Assembly: GCA_963712955.1 (NCBI GenBank)
Contig: CAVQKF010000020.1
Coordinates: forward strand, 62,001-126,000
Direction of reading: 5' to 3'
Source: DATFVJ01 sp963712955
GTDB lineage: Bacteria > Actinomycetota > Actinomycetes > Streptosporangiales > Streptosporangiaceae
Length of the DNA stretch: 64,000 bases
Shown: one piece after another, positions 1-10,189 of the stretch
Layout: each line of letters opens with the position of its first letter
How positions within the stretch are numbered: position 1 is the stretch's first letter
Program-made: the position numbers and the translations under genes
The notes under the pieces: generated by a model
Seen by the model: the letters and a program-made list of their open reading frames with translations, nothing else
Database searches by the model: none
Told to the model about the DNA's origin: nothing

Positions 1-70
1 CATGCGCCGCTTTGCCCGGCTCGTCTCGGGGTCGTAGTGCCCAGATCGCCCCTTCTGCCAGACTCGGGAC

Positions 71-1279
71 ATGAGCGTGACCGATCAGGAACTGGGCAGG
101 GCCCGCGACCTGCTTGCCACGGCGCCAGTCATCGACGGGCACAACGACCTCGCGTGGGAAATGCGGACGCATGCCGGTTACGACTTCGACCGGCTCGACA
201 TCGCGGCGCCGCAACCGGGCCTGCAAACCGACATCCCGAGGCTGCGGGCCGGCCGCGTGGGAGGGCAGTTCTGGTCGGTGTTCGTGCCGTCGTCCCTGCA
301 AGGAAGCGCGGCGGTAACCGCGACCCTTGAGCAGATCGACTGCGTGCACGCCATGATCCGCCGCTACCCTGACACGTTCGCCCTCGCCCGCTGCGCCGAG
401 GAGATCGAGCAGGCGTCGGCGGGCGGCCGGATCGCATCGCTGCTCGGCGCCGAGGGTGGCCACTCGATCGACTGCTCGCTCGGCGTGCTCCGCATGCTCT
501 ACGCACTCGGCGTCAGGTACATGACGCTGACCCACAACGACAACGTGCCCTGGGCCGACTCCGCCACCGACGAACCACGGGCCGGCGGCCTGTCCCGCTT
601 CGGCGAGGAGGTGGTGCGCGAGATGAACAGGCTCGGCATGCTCGTTGACCTCAGCCATGTGGCGCCCGCGACCATGCGGGGCGCGCTGCGGGTCACGGCG
701 GCGCCGGCCATCTTCTCGCACTCGTCGTCGCGTGTGCTTTGCGACGTTCCGCGAAATGTCCCCGACGACGTGCTCGCCTCGCTCGCGGTGAACGGTGGCG
801 TGTGCATGGTCACCTTCGTTCCCGCGTTCGTCTCGCAGCGCAACGCCCAGTGGCTGGCGCAGGCGAGGGAGCACGCGGACAAGGCCGGAGTCGACGAGCG
901 CGACTACGCGGCCTTCCACGGCTTCATCAAGGCGTGGTCGCGCGAGCATCGGCCCCCTGCGGTGACCGTCGCCGAGGTCGCGGACCACGTGGACCACATC
1001 CGCGAGGTCGCGGGCGTATCCCACGTCGGTATCGGCGGCGACTACGATGGCACGCCCGTCCAGCCTGAGGGACTGCAGGACGTGGCCGGCTACCCGCTCC
1101 TCATCGCCGAGCTGCTAGGACGCGGCTGGTCGCAGCCCGAGCTCGCGAGCCTGGCGCGGCACAACATCCTGCGCGTCCTGCGCGACGCTGAAGCGGTCAG
1201 CCGCGACCTTTCCGCAGGCCGCGGCCCAGCACTCGCGACAATCGCAGAGCTCGACGGCCGCTCGGCCGCGGCTCGGTAG
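71..1279 (+). CDS. Membrane dipeptidase-like peptidase, M19 family
   Basis: A 402-residue protein of the renal-dipeptidase (M19) amidohydrolase family, whose members are zinc enzymes that split dipeptides, sometimes including D-residues. The N-terminal metal-ligand motif DGHNDLAW lies at about residues 22-29. Later blocks are EGGHSIDC, LTHNDN, VDLSHV and SHSSSR, followed by the C-terminal GIGGDYDG motif near residue 326, so the TIM-barrel metal centre looks complete. No signal peptide is visible, which suggests a cytoplasmic enzyme. Length is normal for the family. The ATG start has no strong Shine-Dalgarno. The gene is followed by a small hairpin repeat and then by xylulokinase in the same direction. 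Family assignment is firm; the physiological substrate is not known. Confidence 0.93.
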   Translation: MSVTDQELGRARDLLATAPVIDGHNDLAWEMRTHAGYDFDRLDIAAPQPGLQTDIPRLRAGRVGGQFWSVFVPSSLQGSAAVTATLEQIDCVHAMIRRYPDTFALARCAEEIEQASAGGRIASLLGAEGGHSIDCSLGVLRMLYALGVRYMTLTHNDNVPWADSATDEPRAGGLSRFGEEVVREMNRLGMLVDLSHVAPATMRGALRVTAAPAIFSHSSSRVLCDVPRNVPDDVLASLAVNGGVCMVTFVPAFVSQRNAQWLAQAREHADKAGVDERDYAAFHGFIKAWSREHRPPAVTVAEVADHVDHIREVAGVSHVGIGGDYDGTPVQPEGLQDVAGYPLLIAELLGRGWSQPELASLARHNILRVLRDAEAVSRDLSAGRGPALATIAELDGRSAAAR

Positions 1280-1301
1280 CAGGCCCGTGTCACCACGCAT
1301 G

Positions 1302-1332
1302 AGCCGTTAGGGATCATTGTTACCGAACGGCT
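1302..1332. repeat. Dispersed hairpin repeat, copy 1
   Basis: A 7-bp perfect inverted repeat (AGCCGTT / AACGGCT) encloses a loop containing GGGATCA. Very similar hairpins occur at 22608-22641, 50010-50043 and 62404-62433. It lies just after the M19 stop codon and could act as a weak terminator, but it lacks a U-tract. Confidence 0.6.
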
Positions 1333-1401
1333 GCCGCGCGTCGGCTCCCGCGGGATGTGCGGTCGGCCGCGGCGAATTCCCAAGTCACGTAGCATCCGAC
1401 C

Positions 1402-2997
1402 GTGACAAGGCGGCTGGTAGCAGGAGTCGACAGTTCCACGCAGTCCACGAAGGTGCTCCTGGTCGATGCGGACGACGGCACAGTCGTCGCACGAGGGACG
1501 GCGCCGCACACCGTGACGGGGACGGATGGCGCGAGGGAGAGCGATCCGGTCGAGTGGTGGGACGCTCTTGCCGCTGCCCTCGCGCAGGCGCTTGCCCGCG
1601 CCGGGCTGGCGGCTGAGGTCGCCGCGATCTCCGTCGGGGCACAGCAGCACGGCCTGGTGACCCTGGATTCGCACGGCGACCCGGTGCGGCCGGCGATGCT
1701 CTGGAACGACGTGCGGGCCGCGCCGCAGGCCGCGCAGCTCACCGGGGCACTGGGCGGCGCGGGCCTGGGCAGCGGAGGCCTGGGCGGCGCGGGCCTGGAC
1801 AGCGGAGGCCTGGGCGGCGCGGGCCTGGGCAGCGGAGGACCGGGCGGCGGGGGCCTCGATGACGCGGGCCCCGGCGGCGGGGGACTGGACGGGGCCGTGC
1901 AGTGGGCGCTGCGCACGGGGACCGTTCCTGTGGCCAGTATCACGGCCGCGAAATGGGCATGGCTGCGCCGCCACGAACCCGGCTCGGCCGGCCGCACCGC
2001 CGCGATCAGACTGCCCCACGACTACCTCACGCAGCGGCTGAGCGGCGAGCCCGTCACCGACCGGGGCGACGCGTCTGGAACGGGCTGGTTCTCGACCGCC
2101 ACCGACACTTACGACTCTGAGATCCTCGCGCTGCCGTTGCTCGAGCTTGATCCCGCGCTGCTGCCCGAAGTGCGCCTGCCTGGCGAGGTCGCGGGCACCG
2201 TCACGTCGGCTGCCGCCGCGGCCGTTGGCCTCCGGCAGGGCACCGTGGTCGGCATCGGCACCGGGGACAACATGGCCGCGGCGCTCGGCCTGGGTCTCGC
2301 GCCAGGTGAGCCTGTCATCAGCCTCGGCACGTCGGGCACGGCCTATACCGTCTCCGCACGCCGGCCGGCCGACCCGTCCGGCGTTGTCGCCGGGTTCGCC
2401 GACGCGGCCGGCGCCTTCCTGCCGCTGTCCGCCACCCTCAACTGCACCCAGGCCGTCGACCGGATGGCCGCCCTGCTCGGTCGCGATCGGGGCGCCGTCG
2501 AGCCTGACGGCACGGCAGTCGTGCTGCCCTACTTCGACGGCGAACGCACCCCCAATCTCCCGAACGCCGCCGCGCTGATCACCGGCCTGCGCCATGACAC
2601 GACCGCCGGGCACCTTCTGCAGGCCACCTACGACGGCGCTGCCTGCTCGCTGCTCACGGCCCTTGAGCAGGTTGGCGCGTCAGGCGACCCCATCGCGCCG
2701 GCGGCGCCGCTTATCCTGATCGGCGGCGGGGCCAAGGGCGCCGCGTGGCGGGACACGATCGGGCGGCTGTCCGGTCGCGAACTGCTCGTCCCCGACGCCG
2801 CCGAGCTTGTCGCGCTCGGCGCGGCCGCGCAGGCGGCCGCGGCGGTGACCGGCGAGCCCGCGCCCGATGTGGCACGGCGCTGGAATACCAGGGACGGTAG
2901 CCGCTACGGGCCGATCCCGGCCGACACCGCGGCTCTCGACAAGATCAACGCGACCCTCCACCGGGCCCGCGAGCTGTTGGCGGTCGCCGACCAGTGA
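1402..2997 (+). CDS. xylB: Xylulokinase (FGGY carbohydrate kinase)
   Basis: An FGGY-family sugar kinase that most likely phosphorylates D-xylulose with ATP to feed the pentose phosphate pathway. The N-terminal phosphate-binding segment GVDSSTQSTK, the GAQQHG segment and the WNDVR motif are typical of xylulokinases. The C-terminal ATPase half has GTSGTAYTV and LIGGGAKGAAWRD. The start is GTG. The odd feature is a Gly-rich insertion at about residues 115-157 (repeating GGAGLGSGGL-type units), encoded by 30-nt repeats between about 1750 and 1890. It falls after the WNDVR block, where other members have a short loop. At 531 residues it is longer than typical XylB (about 480), and the insert accounts for the difference. 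Confidence 0.92.
   Translation: MTRRLVAGVDSSTQSTKVLLVDADDGTVVARGTAPHTVTGTDGARESDPVEWWDALAAALAQALARAGLAAEVAAISVGAQQHGLVTLDSHGDPVRPAMLWNDVRAAPQAAQLTGALGGAGLGSGGLGGAGLDSGGLGGAGLGSGGPGGGGLDDAGPGGGGLDGAVQWALRTGTVPVASITAAKWAWLRRHEPGSAGRTAAIRLPHDYLTQRLSGEPVTDRGDASGTGWFSTATDTYDSEILALPLLELDPALLPEVRLPGEVAGTVTSAAAAAVGLRQGTVVGIGTGDNMAAALGLGLAPGEPVISLGTSGTAYTVSARRPADPSGVVAGFADAAGAFLPLSATLNCTQAVDRMAALLGRDRGAVEPDGTAVVLPYFDGERTPNLPNAAALITGLRHDTTAGHLLQATYDGAACSLLTALEQVGASGDPIAPAAPLILIGGGAKGAAWRDTIGRLSGRELLVPDAAELVALGAAAQAAAAVTGEPAPDVARRWNTRDGSRYGPIPADTAALDKINATLHRARELLAVADQ
1750..1890 (+). repeat. In-frame minisatellite within xylB
   Basis: Tandem units of about 30 nt built on GGCGGCGCGGGCCTG expand a loop of the kinase with Gly/Leu/Ala/Ser repeats. 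All units stay in frame, and the last ones have diverged to Gly-Gly-Gly-Leu-Asp. Confidence 0.8.
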
Positions 2998-3025
2998 CGG
3001 CCCGTCGATCAGGTGCCCGATGCGG

Positions 3026-6000
3026 TCAGGGCACCGCCACCCCGTGGATCACCACGGGGCCGAGGGTCGGGTCGAGCTCGGTCGCCTGGCTCACACCCGC
3101 CGGGGTGATCACGTCCATCGCCTTCGGCACCGCGGCAGGGTCGACCGAGCAGATGGGGCTCGTGCCGCCCGCTGCGCAGACCCCGAACGCGAACGGCTGC
3201 GGCGTGGCGGCGAAGGCGCGCGCCTGGTCAGGGCTGAAGCCGTCCTGCCCGGTCAGCACGACCGCGAACGACCAGCCTGAAGCCGGGGTGCCGAACGACG
3301 ACGCCGGCACCTCAACCGTGATCGTGTCGGCCGCCGCCGAGGCCACCACCGTGGCGGTGCCGACGGGGTTTCCGCTCGCGTCCACCCAGGCCGGCGACGC
3401 GAAGCCCTGTACCTCGAGCCGCTGGCTCCACGCGTCGGCCGGCGCGATCGTGTAGTTGCGCGACGTGAACGGCGCGGCTGTCGACGTGGTGGCGGCGCCG
3501 GGGGAGTGCACGTAGAGGTCGAGCAGTTGCGCGCCGATCAAATTGCCGAACGTCGGCGTCAGCGTCCGCAGCGTGGTCCGCAGGTACACTTGCGCACCCG
3601 CGGTGATCACCTGGAGGCGGGTGATGTCGAACGAGCCTGCGACGAAGTCAGGCGCGGTCGGGTACTGGAAGGTGCCGGGCCCGTTGTCGTCGCCCGGAGG
3701 ATCGGTCACGTCCATGACCGTGGTGCCGCCCACGATGTCGCCGACCACCGTGACCTGTGCATACCCGGTGCCGCCACCGGAAGCGGCGGTCACCGTCAGC
3801 ACATTGGTGCCGAACCCGATCGGGACGGCGGCGGAGAAAGAGCCGTCCGCGGCGGCCGTCGCGCTGACGGTCGTGGCGGGCGGCCCAGTGTCGGTGTCCG
3901 CCGCCTCGATGACCAGGTGCGCGCCGGGAGTGGTTGTCCCCTTGACGGTGGCAGAGGACGACTCGATCGTGCTTCCCGCGGCCGGCGCGGTCAGCGTAAC
4001 CGGGACCGCGGCGGGCGGTGCCTGCTTCACATACCGGTCCGCCGTGATCCTGGGCTGCTCGAGGGCGCGTCCCGCGCCGAGATCGAGGATCAGCCGCAGT
4101 TCCTGTGCCTGTGCCCACGACAGCGGCGCGGCGGAACCAGCCGGACCGCCATCGGCAAAGCCGATCGAAGCCGTCGTGGGGTCGCTGCCGAATGGCGAGG
4201 CCGGCAGCGCAGGATCCTCCCAGTCCTGCTCGGGCACCAGGCCCACCCCGAGGAGAAGTGCATCATGGCGCCGAGCAACCCGGCGCCGCCGTTCAGGTCA
4301 TTGGAGGCGATGTCCGATTCGGCGCGCTCGCCCGACAGCACCGGCCACAGGTGCCCGGTGCCGGTGTCTGTCGTCGGCCACGGCTCGCCCTTCGTGGTGC
4401 ACGAGGTCTGGCTCGGCTGGTAGCAGTCGCCGTATCCGTCCGCACTGCCCAGGGACGCGTTGTTGCCATACCTGTAATAGCCCGTTCCGCTCGGCGTGCT
4501 GACGCTGATCATCTTGTCCCAGATGCCCAGGGACGCCTGCACGTCCGGGTCGCTGACTGGCAGTTCGCCGAGCCGCACGAGTTCCTGGAAGCCGCCGTCG
4601 AGGACCTGCCGCTGGTCGAGGGTGGGCCCGCCGTTGCCGAGGCTGTAGGAGATCGCCGCGTTCGGGTCACCTGTCTTGGACAGCCGGATGAAGTAACCCG
4701 GCCCGTCCGGCCCTGTGGTGGTGACCGTCCACGTCTTGATCTGGCGCTGGAAGTCGTCCGCGGTGGCCTGGTACACCTGCGCCCGCGCGCTGTCGCCCTG
4801 CTGTGTGGCGATGGCCGCGGCCGCGGTGAGGCCGGCGATCTCGGCCGCGATGGTCGATGGTGAGTAGCCCGACTGCTCTTCCCAGCGTTCGACACCGTAG
4901 GAGGGGCCGCGGCTGACGAGGAAGTCGGCGGCGGGAATGATGTGCTGGCGCCACAGGGCCGTGTCGCCGCCAAGCCCGGCCTGGTAGGCCATCAGGATCG
5001 GGTAGGAGGTCTCGTCAAGCTGGTCGCCGCCTGTGTCGGGCGCGGCCCTGCCGTTCAGCAGCGAATTCCTTGGGATCTCGCCTGTGGGCAATTGCTGGCG
5101 CTCAAGCAGGAACAGCGTTGCCGCCCGGGCGGTGGCCAGATCCCCGTCGAGGAGCAGCCCGGTGAAGACCTCGTACAGGTCGCGGGAGAAAACCTCGCGG
5201 TAGGAGCCGAAGTAGACCGCCTTGCCGCCAGGTGCGGCGCCGGCGCTGACCGCCTGCCCCCACGGGCTTGCGAGGGAGGCCACGATCGCACCAGCGAAGG
5301 TCTTGTCCTCGCTCGCCTTGAGCACGTTCGCTGACAGGTAGTAGGCCGCGCTCACCTGGTCCTTACCCAGGCCGGGCACGGTGGCGGGCGGGCGGTTCAG
5401 CCCCGCGTCGTAGGTCCGCCAGCCGAGCTGATAGGCATCAAGAACGCTCCCGAACGGCTGCCGCAGCGATCCTCCGGCCGCGGCAAGCGCGCCGCTGAGC
5501 GAGCGCCCGAAACCCAGCGCGAGCGTCACGGTCTTTCCGCCGGCGCCGCCCGTGCCGCCGGCGGGCGTGACGTCCTCTGTGGCGATGATGTGGCCATCTG
5601 GCGCGGAGGTGTAGCGGGTGGTGAGCGCGTGGCTGGCGTCCAGTTGGGTGAGGCCGTCGCTTGCGGTGCCCGCGTAGCCGACGCTCGCGGTCCGCGCCCG
5701 CGAGGTCGAGAGCAGCGCCATGTAGGTGGGCACCGCGTAGTCGCGATTCGCGGCCTGACTGGTCGCCGAGGTGTCATAGATGACGGGGACGGCTGCGCCT
5801 GGGGTGCTCTCTACGACTCCCGTGTCCGGTCCGCCGTTGGCGGTGCCTCCGCCGCCGTTGCCGTTGACGTGCGCGTCCAGTCGCGCGTACACGTGCAGCG
5901 CACCGAGGTCGGTGTGTGAACCAGGGGAGCGTTCGAGACTGGTGCGCATCAGCACCGTGTCAATCGACGGGTCGGTCATGTAGGTGGTGACGAGCCGGTA

Positions 6001-6981
6001 GCCGTGCCTGGTGCTTGTCGCGGTGACCGTGCATGCCATGCCGGAAGGGTCGGCGCTGACCGTGTAGCTGAGGTCACGGGTCTGCAGGTCGGTGAACGTG
6101 GTGCCGTCGGTCACGACGTACTGGAGGGTGCCGACGTTGGTGTTGTCCACGGTCGGTTCGTAGACGTCGGACAGCACGCCGCCGGCGACCGTGTACCAGA
6201 CCTTCGAACTCGCCCGCGAACCATTGGGGGCCGCGGTGCCGACGCAGTTCTTGCGTGCCAGGTCGAAATAGGAGGTCGCCCCTGGCCCGCCCGGCGCGAC
6301 CGAGGTGGGCGTGCCGGTGCTGCCCTGAGGGGTCTTGCCCGTGCCAGAGCCCGGCTTGCCGGACTTGGTCCCCTGGCCTGCGTTGCCAGCGCCGGTTCCC
6401 TGGCCTGCGTTTCCAGCGCCGGTACCCTGGCCTGCGTTTCCAGCGCCGGTACCCTGGCCTGCGTTTCCAGCGCCGGTACCCTGGCCTGCGTTTCCAGCGC
6501 CGGTACCCTGGCCTGCGTTTCCAGCGCCGGTACCCTGGCCTGCGTTTCCAGCGCCGGTATCCTGGCCTGCGTTGCCAGCGCCGGTCCCCTGGCCTGCGTT
6601 TCCAGCGCCGGTACCCTGGCCTGCGTTTCCAGCGCCGGTCCCCTGGCTCCCCTGGCCAGCCTGGCTTCCATGGCCAGCCTGGCTCCGCTGGTCCGCCTGG
6701 CTGCCGCTATGTGCGGCCTGGACGCTGTCGACGTTGGCCTGCCGCGGCGCGTAGTGCGTGGGCCCCCCGCGTTTCTGCGCGGTCGCCCCCGGCTCGGGCT
6801 GGAACCCGAGGATCAGCACTGGAACCGTGAGGATAACGGCGAGCGCGGCACCCGATAATGGATTGATTTTGGCCCGCTTGGCCCGCTTGGCTCGTTTCAT
6901 CGCCCCGTTTGTTGCTGTGTGTTTTGCAATAGTTGCTGTGTGTTCTGCCTTAGACGATCCCACGTCCCGCCGTGGCCTCAT
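3026..6981 (-). CDS. Secreted GH15 glucoamylase/glucodextranase-like enzyme (frameshifted)
   Basis: An exported glycoside hydrolase of family 15, acting on alpha-glucans such as starch, dextran or glucodextran. From the ATG at 6981 (GGGAGGG-type Shine-Dalgarno) there is a basic N-terminus and a hydrophobic segment (SGAALAVILTVPVLILGF), probably a signal peptide with a further start at 6900. A low-complexity linker of nine-residue QGTGAGNAG repeats follows, then a glucodextranase-type N domain. The (alpha/alpha)6 catalytic barrel contains RWEEQSGYSPSTIAAE (general acid) and SGERAESD (candidate base). The C-terminal part (about 3026-4246) has Ig-like and glucodextranase C-type (DOMON-like) sequence, beginning VPEQDWEDPALP. 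It lies in another frame, so a frameshift must occur at about 4240-4265. Both sides are well conserved, so this may be a sequencing indel. No neighbouring transport genes were seen. Confidence 0.85.
6370..6645 (-). repeat. 27-nt in-frame tandem repeats encoding the GH15 linker
   Basis: About ten near-identical 27-nt units, built around GTTTCCAGCGCCGGTACC on the + strand, encode the nine-residue repeat GAGNAGQGT in the minus-strand GH15 protein. The near identity of neighbouring units suggests recent expansion. The array lies between the signal region and the folded domains, consistent with a flexible cell-wall-spanning linker. Confidence 0.9.
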
Positions 6982-7446
6982 CGGTCCACGCCCTCCCTGT
7001 TGCGCGGTCACCATGGCATATGTGGTCAGGTGCCCCCCGCAACCAGTACGCAACCCAGGCATCTTCTCCCAGGGCGGAGGTCCTGGGGAAGGTTGCAAAG
7101 GTCCCGGAACGGTTTTAAGGCCCAACGGTTACACGCGGGCAGCGCAACCGGCAGATGGGCGCTGAATGCGCACTGTTACCGGCAATTCTTTCTGAGTGAC
7201 TTTTCCGGGCCGGTGACAGCCCGTCGATACGGGCGCGCCGCCACCCGTGCCGATCTGCGCGCCGCGCCTTGGGCGGAACACCGTCGAACCGCAACGGGTC
7301 CGGCGGGCCGATCGGCTTGCCGCTCGCCGCAACATACCGTGCCTCATGGGCACCTTCATCCCCCGAATTCACTGCCTAGATAACGCAGCGGCTTGGGGGG
7401 CTGGGGCCAGCGGTACGGGCCGGAGCCTGGCCGGGGTGGGGCGCTT

Positions 7447-7507
7447 TCATGATCCCGGTAGATTTTTTGCGAATGCCGCACACCACAGTTACCGGGATCA
7501 TGAAGGG
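7447..7507. repeat. 15-bp inverted repeat, long-stem palindrome
   Basis: TTCATGATCCCGGTA is mirrored perfectly by TACCGGGATCATGAA across a spacer of about 29 nt. The spacer contains GATTTTTTGCG and CCGCACACCACAG. The length of the stem goes beyond an ordinary terminator. It could be a miniature mobile element, a regulator-binding palindrome or a bidirectional terminator. Confidence 0.7.
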
Positions 7508-7679
7508 TGGGCTGTGGCGGCCGGTCATCGGGCGGGGCCACCGCAGCACCCCCGAGGGGCCATCCATGCGCACATGTCCCGGCGCGGTCGAGGTGGACCT
7601 GCCCTCCGGCATTCCGGCAGCCCCCAAGACGCCCCGCCATCACCGCCTGCACGATCCACCTCGCCGGCCTGCACAAATA

Positions 7680-7755
7680 GCCCCCGAGTAGCCCCCGAGT
7701 AGCCCCCGAGTAGCCCCCGAGTAGCCCCCGAGCCAAACCCCAGAAGAGCTTACAG
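7680..7755. repeat. 11-nt tandem repeats plus dispersed ~40-nt element
   Basis: Five tandem copies of TAGCCCCCGAG are followed by CCCCAGAAGAGCTTACAG (7738-7755). The same 18 bases, flanked by a similar TAGCCCC...GCCA segment on one side and GCC.CCC on the other, recur at about 16250-16290, where they overlap the stop codon of a methyltransferase gene. Confidence 0.7.
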
Positions 7756-7997
7756 TGCCACCCACGCGGAGCAACGGGCGTGTCAGGCTCGGGGCCGGGT
7801 CCGTCATGTCCTCTTTTGGTGCTTTTCTTATTGCGGGGACGCGATTTCCGACATAGCGGTCAAATAGTCATCGACCGGGTAAAACTTAGGTCAAGACATC
7901 AGGTCGGCGGCTTGCCCGACTGGGCCTGGTTGTCGTGCGATGCCTGAGGGTGCGGCTTCGTCGCCGCAACCGTCGGGCGACCCCAGGGAGTTTCATC

Positions 7998-9386
7998 TTG
8001 CGAACCAACCAGCTCGGCTCCAGGCCGTGGCGCTTTGGTGTCGACGCCATCGCCGCCGCCGGGGCCATCGGGATCCTCGCCGCTCTGCCCGCGGCGCCTG
8101 CCGCGGGCGCGGCGCACCGTGCGGTAGGCCAGGCCGCTGTCCGGCCGGTCCCTTCTGTGACTGGCGTGGCGAACGCGCACGTCCAGCTGCCGTCCCCGGT
8201 GCCGACGTCGCAGTGCGTCGCCGACTTCGGGATCCGCTGCTACACACCGGTGCAGTACAGGCTGGCATACGACCTGAACAGCCTGTACTCAAGCGGCGTC
8301 ACCGGACGGGGCAAGACAATCATGATCGTTGACTCCTACGGGTCACCCACGATCCAAAATGACGTTCACGTGTTCGACCAGCAGTTCGGCTTCCCAGATC
8401 CCGACCTGCACATCGTTAAGGCCGGGGTGATTCCTCCGTTCGACCCGGCCAACTCGACGATGGTCAACTGGGCCGAGGAAACCACGCTCGACGTGGAGTA
8501 CGCGCACTCCATCGCCCCTGGCGCGAAGATCGTGCTTGTGGAGACCCCGGTCGCGGAGACCGAGGGCGTGACCGGCTTCCCCGAGATGATGAACGCCGAG
8601 AAGGCGCTCATCGACGAAGGCGTCGGTGACGTGATCTCGCAGAGCTTCGGCGCCACAGAGAACACTTTCCCCGGGTTCGACCAGGGCAACTACTCCAGCC
8701 TGCTGAACCTGCGGTACGCCTTCAAGGACGCCTTCTTGCATGGGGTCACGGTCCTTGGAGCGTCCGGTGACGCGGGCGCCACCGACGAGGAGTCGGACGG
8801 CTCGACCTTGTACCCGTTCCGGGTCAATTCGTGGCCATCCTCCGACCCCCTGGTCACCTCGGTCGGCGGCTCACAGCTTGACCTGGACAACGCGGGCAAC
8901 CGGCTTGCGCCGGACTCGGTGTGGAACGACGGCTTCGGCGCGGGCGGCGGCGGCGAGTCCGCCGTCTTCGGCCGGCCGCTTTTCCAGGTTGGCGTCAGCG
9001 GTGTTGTCGGTGATCACCGGGGCACCCCAGACATCAGCATGAGCGCCGCGGTGAACGGCGGCTGCTGGGTCTACCTGTCATTCGCTGGAGCGGGCGGCGC
9101 CGGCTGGTACATCTTCGGCGGGACCAGCGAGGCGACGCCGATCTTCTCCGGCATCGTGGCGCTCGCCGACCAGGTCGCCGGCCACCGGCTTGGTGACATC
9201 AACCCCGCGCTCTACCTGCTGGGTGCGCTCAGCAAGCACGTCAGCACCGGCCTGGTGGACATCACTACGGGCAACAACTCCTTCGGCGGTGTCACCGGCT
9301 TCAACGCCGTACCCGGCTATGACCTGGCCAGCGGCTGGGGAACGATCGACGCGGCCGAGTTCGTCCGCGCGCTCGCCCGGTCCTGA
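7998..9386 (+). CDS. Secreted S53 (sedolisin/kumamolisin-type) serine peptidase
   Basis: An extracellular serine-carboxyl peptidase. The TTG at 7998 is chosen as start because AGGGAG lies 8 nt upstream and the protein then begins with a normal signal peptide (basic start, then AIAAAGAIGILAAL and an Ala-rich cleavage region). An in-frame ATG at 7935 would add an implausible Arg-rich stretch. The catalytic Glu/Asp pair is in WAEETTLDVEYAH, the oxyanion Asp is in GASGDAGATD, and the nucleophile is in GGTSEATP (family consensus SGTS). The C-terminal block GVTGFNAVPGYDLASGWGT is also typical of S53. There is no long activation prodomain, so the enzyme is of the short type. Confidence 0.9.
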   Translation: MRTNQLGSRPWRFGVDAIAAAGAIGILAALPAAPAAGAAHRAVGQAAVRPVPSVTGVANAHVQLPSPVPTSQCVADFGIRCYTPVQYRLAYDLNSLYSSGVTGRGKTIMIVDSYGSPTIQNDVHVFDQQFGFPDPDLHIVKAGVIPPFDPANSTMVNWAEETTLDVEYAHSIAPGAKIVLVETPVAETEGVTGFPEMMNAEKALIDEGVGDVISQSFGATENTFPGFDQGNYSSLLNLRYAFKDAFLHGVTVLGASGDAGATDEESDGSTLYPFRVNSWPSSDPLVTSVGGSQLDLDNAGNRLAPDSVWNDGFGAGGGGESAVFGRPLFQVGVSGVVGDHRGTPDISMSAAVNGGCWVYLSFAGAGGAGWYIFGGTSEATPIFSGIVALADQVAGHRLGDINPALYLLGALSKHVSTGLVDITTGNNSFGGVTGFNAVPGYDLASGWGTIDAAEFVRALARS

Positions 9387-9427
9387 CCCGGTCAAGCCGC
9401 TCGCCCGGTCCTGACCCGGTCAAGCCG
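9371..9427 (+). repeat. 28-nt tandem duplication spanning the S53 stop codon
   Basis: The last codons and stop of the S53 gene (CTCGCCCGGTCCTGA onward to CAAGCCG) are repeated immediately, giving two tandem 28-nt copies. The duplication leaves the reading frame unchanged because the first stop codon is used. Confidence 0.85.
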
Positions 9428-9430
9428 CTG

Positions 9431-9642
9431 GATCGTTGACTGGAAAATCTGAGCAGCCCACCGGCCCGGCGCCTGCAGGCCAGCAACACAACTTCCCCCC
9501 CGAAAACGTCACGGAAAACGGACATTCCGCCCGCAGGGACGACGTTTTCGGGGGGGAAGACGCAAAACCTGCTCGCACGCCACCAGTTCACGGTCAGCGC
9601 CAAGCACGCCCGGATCACCGGCCGGGTTTCCGGTCAACGATC
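9431..9642. mobile_element. Possible MITE-like nested inverted-repeat element
   Basis: The outer arms GATCGTTGACTGGAAA (9431-9446) and TTTCCGGTCAACGATC (9627-9642) are inverted repeats with one mismatch in 16. Inside is a perfect 19-bp inverted repeat (9492-9510 with 9541-9559) containing CCCCCCCGAAAACGTC. The roughly 212-bp unit has no coding capacity and lies between genes. This matches the architecture of a miniature inverted-repeat transposable element, but no clear target-site duplication is visible. The inner stem could instead be a strong transcription terminator for the S53 gene. Confidence 0.45.
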
Positions 9643-10180
9643 GATCTAGGGTGAGCGGAAAGACCAGGTCAGCGGGTGAGTCCGAGGGTCGCCGAGCGTG
9701 CCGGCGAGCGCGTCGCGCAGGCCGGCCAGGTCATGGGGCGCACGGTATGGGCCCGCCCCCGGGCAAGCGCCTGGTCGTTCTCGTCACGCCGGGCCGCGAG
9801 CACGGGCACATCCGGGGCATGCACGGCTACATGACGGCCTGGCTCGAAATGCGCCGCGCGGCCAGCCAGCCGTCATCACTGATAGAGATCGTCCACCACC
9901 AGAACCGGAGCCGCACGACGCTGGGGGGGTCCGCCATCACCCGCCACCATCCTGGGCCTGGACCTCGTAACGTGGGGTCATCGTGGCGGCGGTGGCACTC
10001 ATGGCACGGGCCGCGTCCGTGAGCGCCTCAGCGGTGCTGAGGTCATCGCGCAGCACGTGGCGGAGGCCAGCCCGGGGCGGGCCCGCCGTCACGTTATGGC
10101 ATGAAGACGACAGAACAACAGACGGAGCGCTCCGTCTCTTCCCATCTCCGGATGGAGGCATACTGATCTTGCCGTATACC
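9643..10180. other. Intergenic region without a supported gene
   Basis: Only poorly supported reading frames occur here, with no motifs and no ribosome binding site. The end of the interval probably contains the promoter of the small GntR-type gene: TTGCCG is followed by TATACC-like sequence near 10170-10180. Confidence 0.4.
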
Positions 10181-10189
10181 TTGATCATC

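Larger units (their letters stand above)
6982..7997. other. Intergenic region, ~1 kb, repeat-rich
   Basis: Divergent interval between the minus-strand GH15 gene and the plus-strand S53 protease. Several short reading frames occur but none has a supported start or a recognisable product. It holds a 15-bp perfect inverted repeat at about 7447-7507, five copies of an 11-nt TAGCCCCCGAG repeat at about 7680-7733, and one copy of a roughly 40-nt element shared with 16250-16290. Confidence 0.6.

Noticed and set aside
6111..6858. Long frames with repeating protein motifs opposite the GH15 linker
   Set aside because: They are shadows of the 27-nt repeats encoding GAGNAGQGT on the minus strand; any frame through such repeats stays open.
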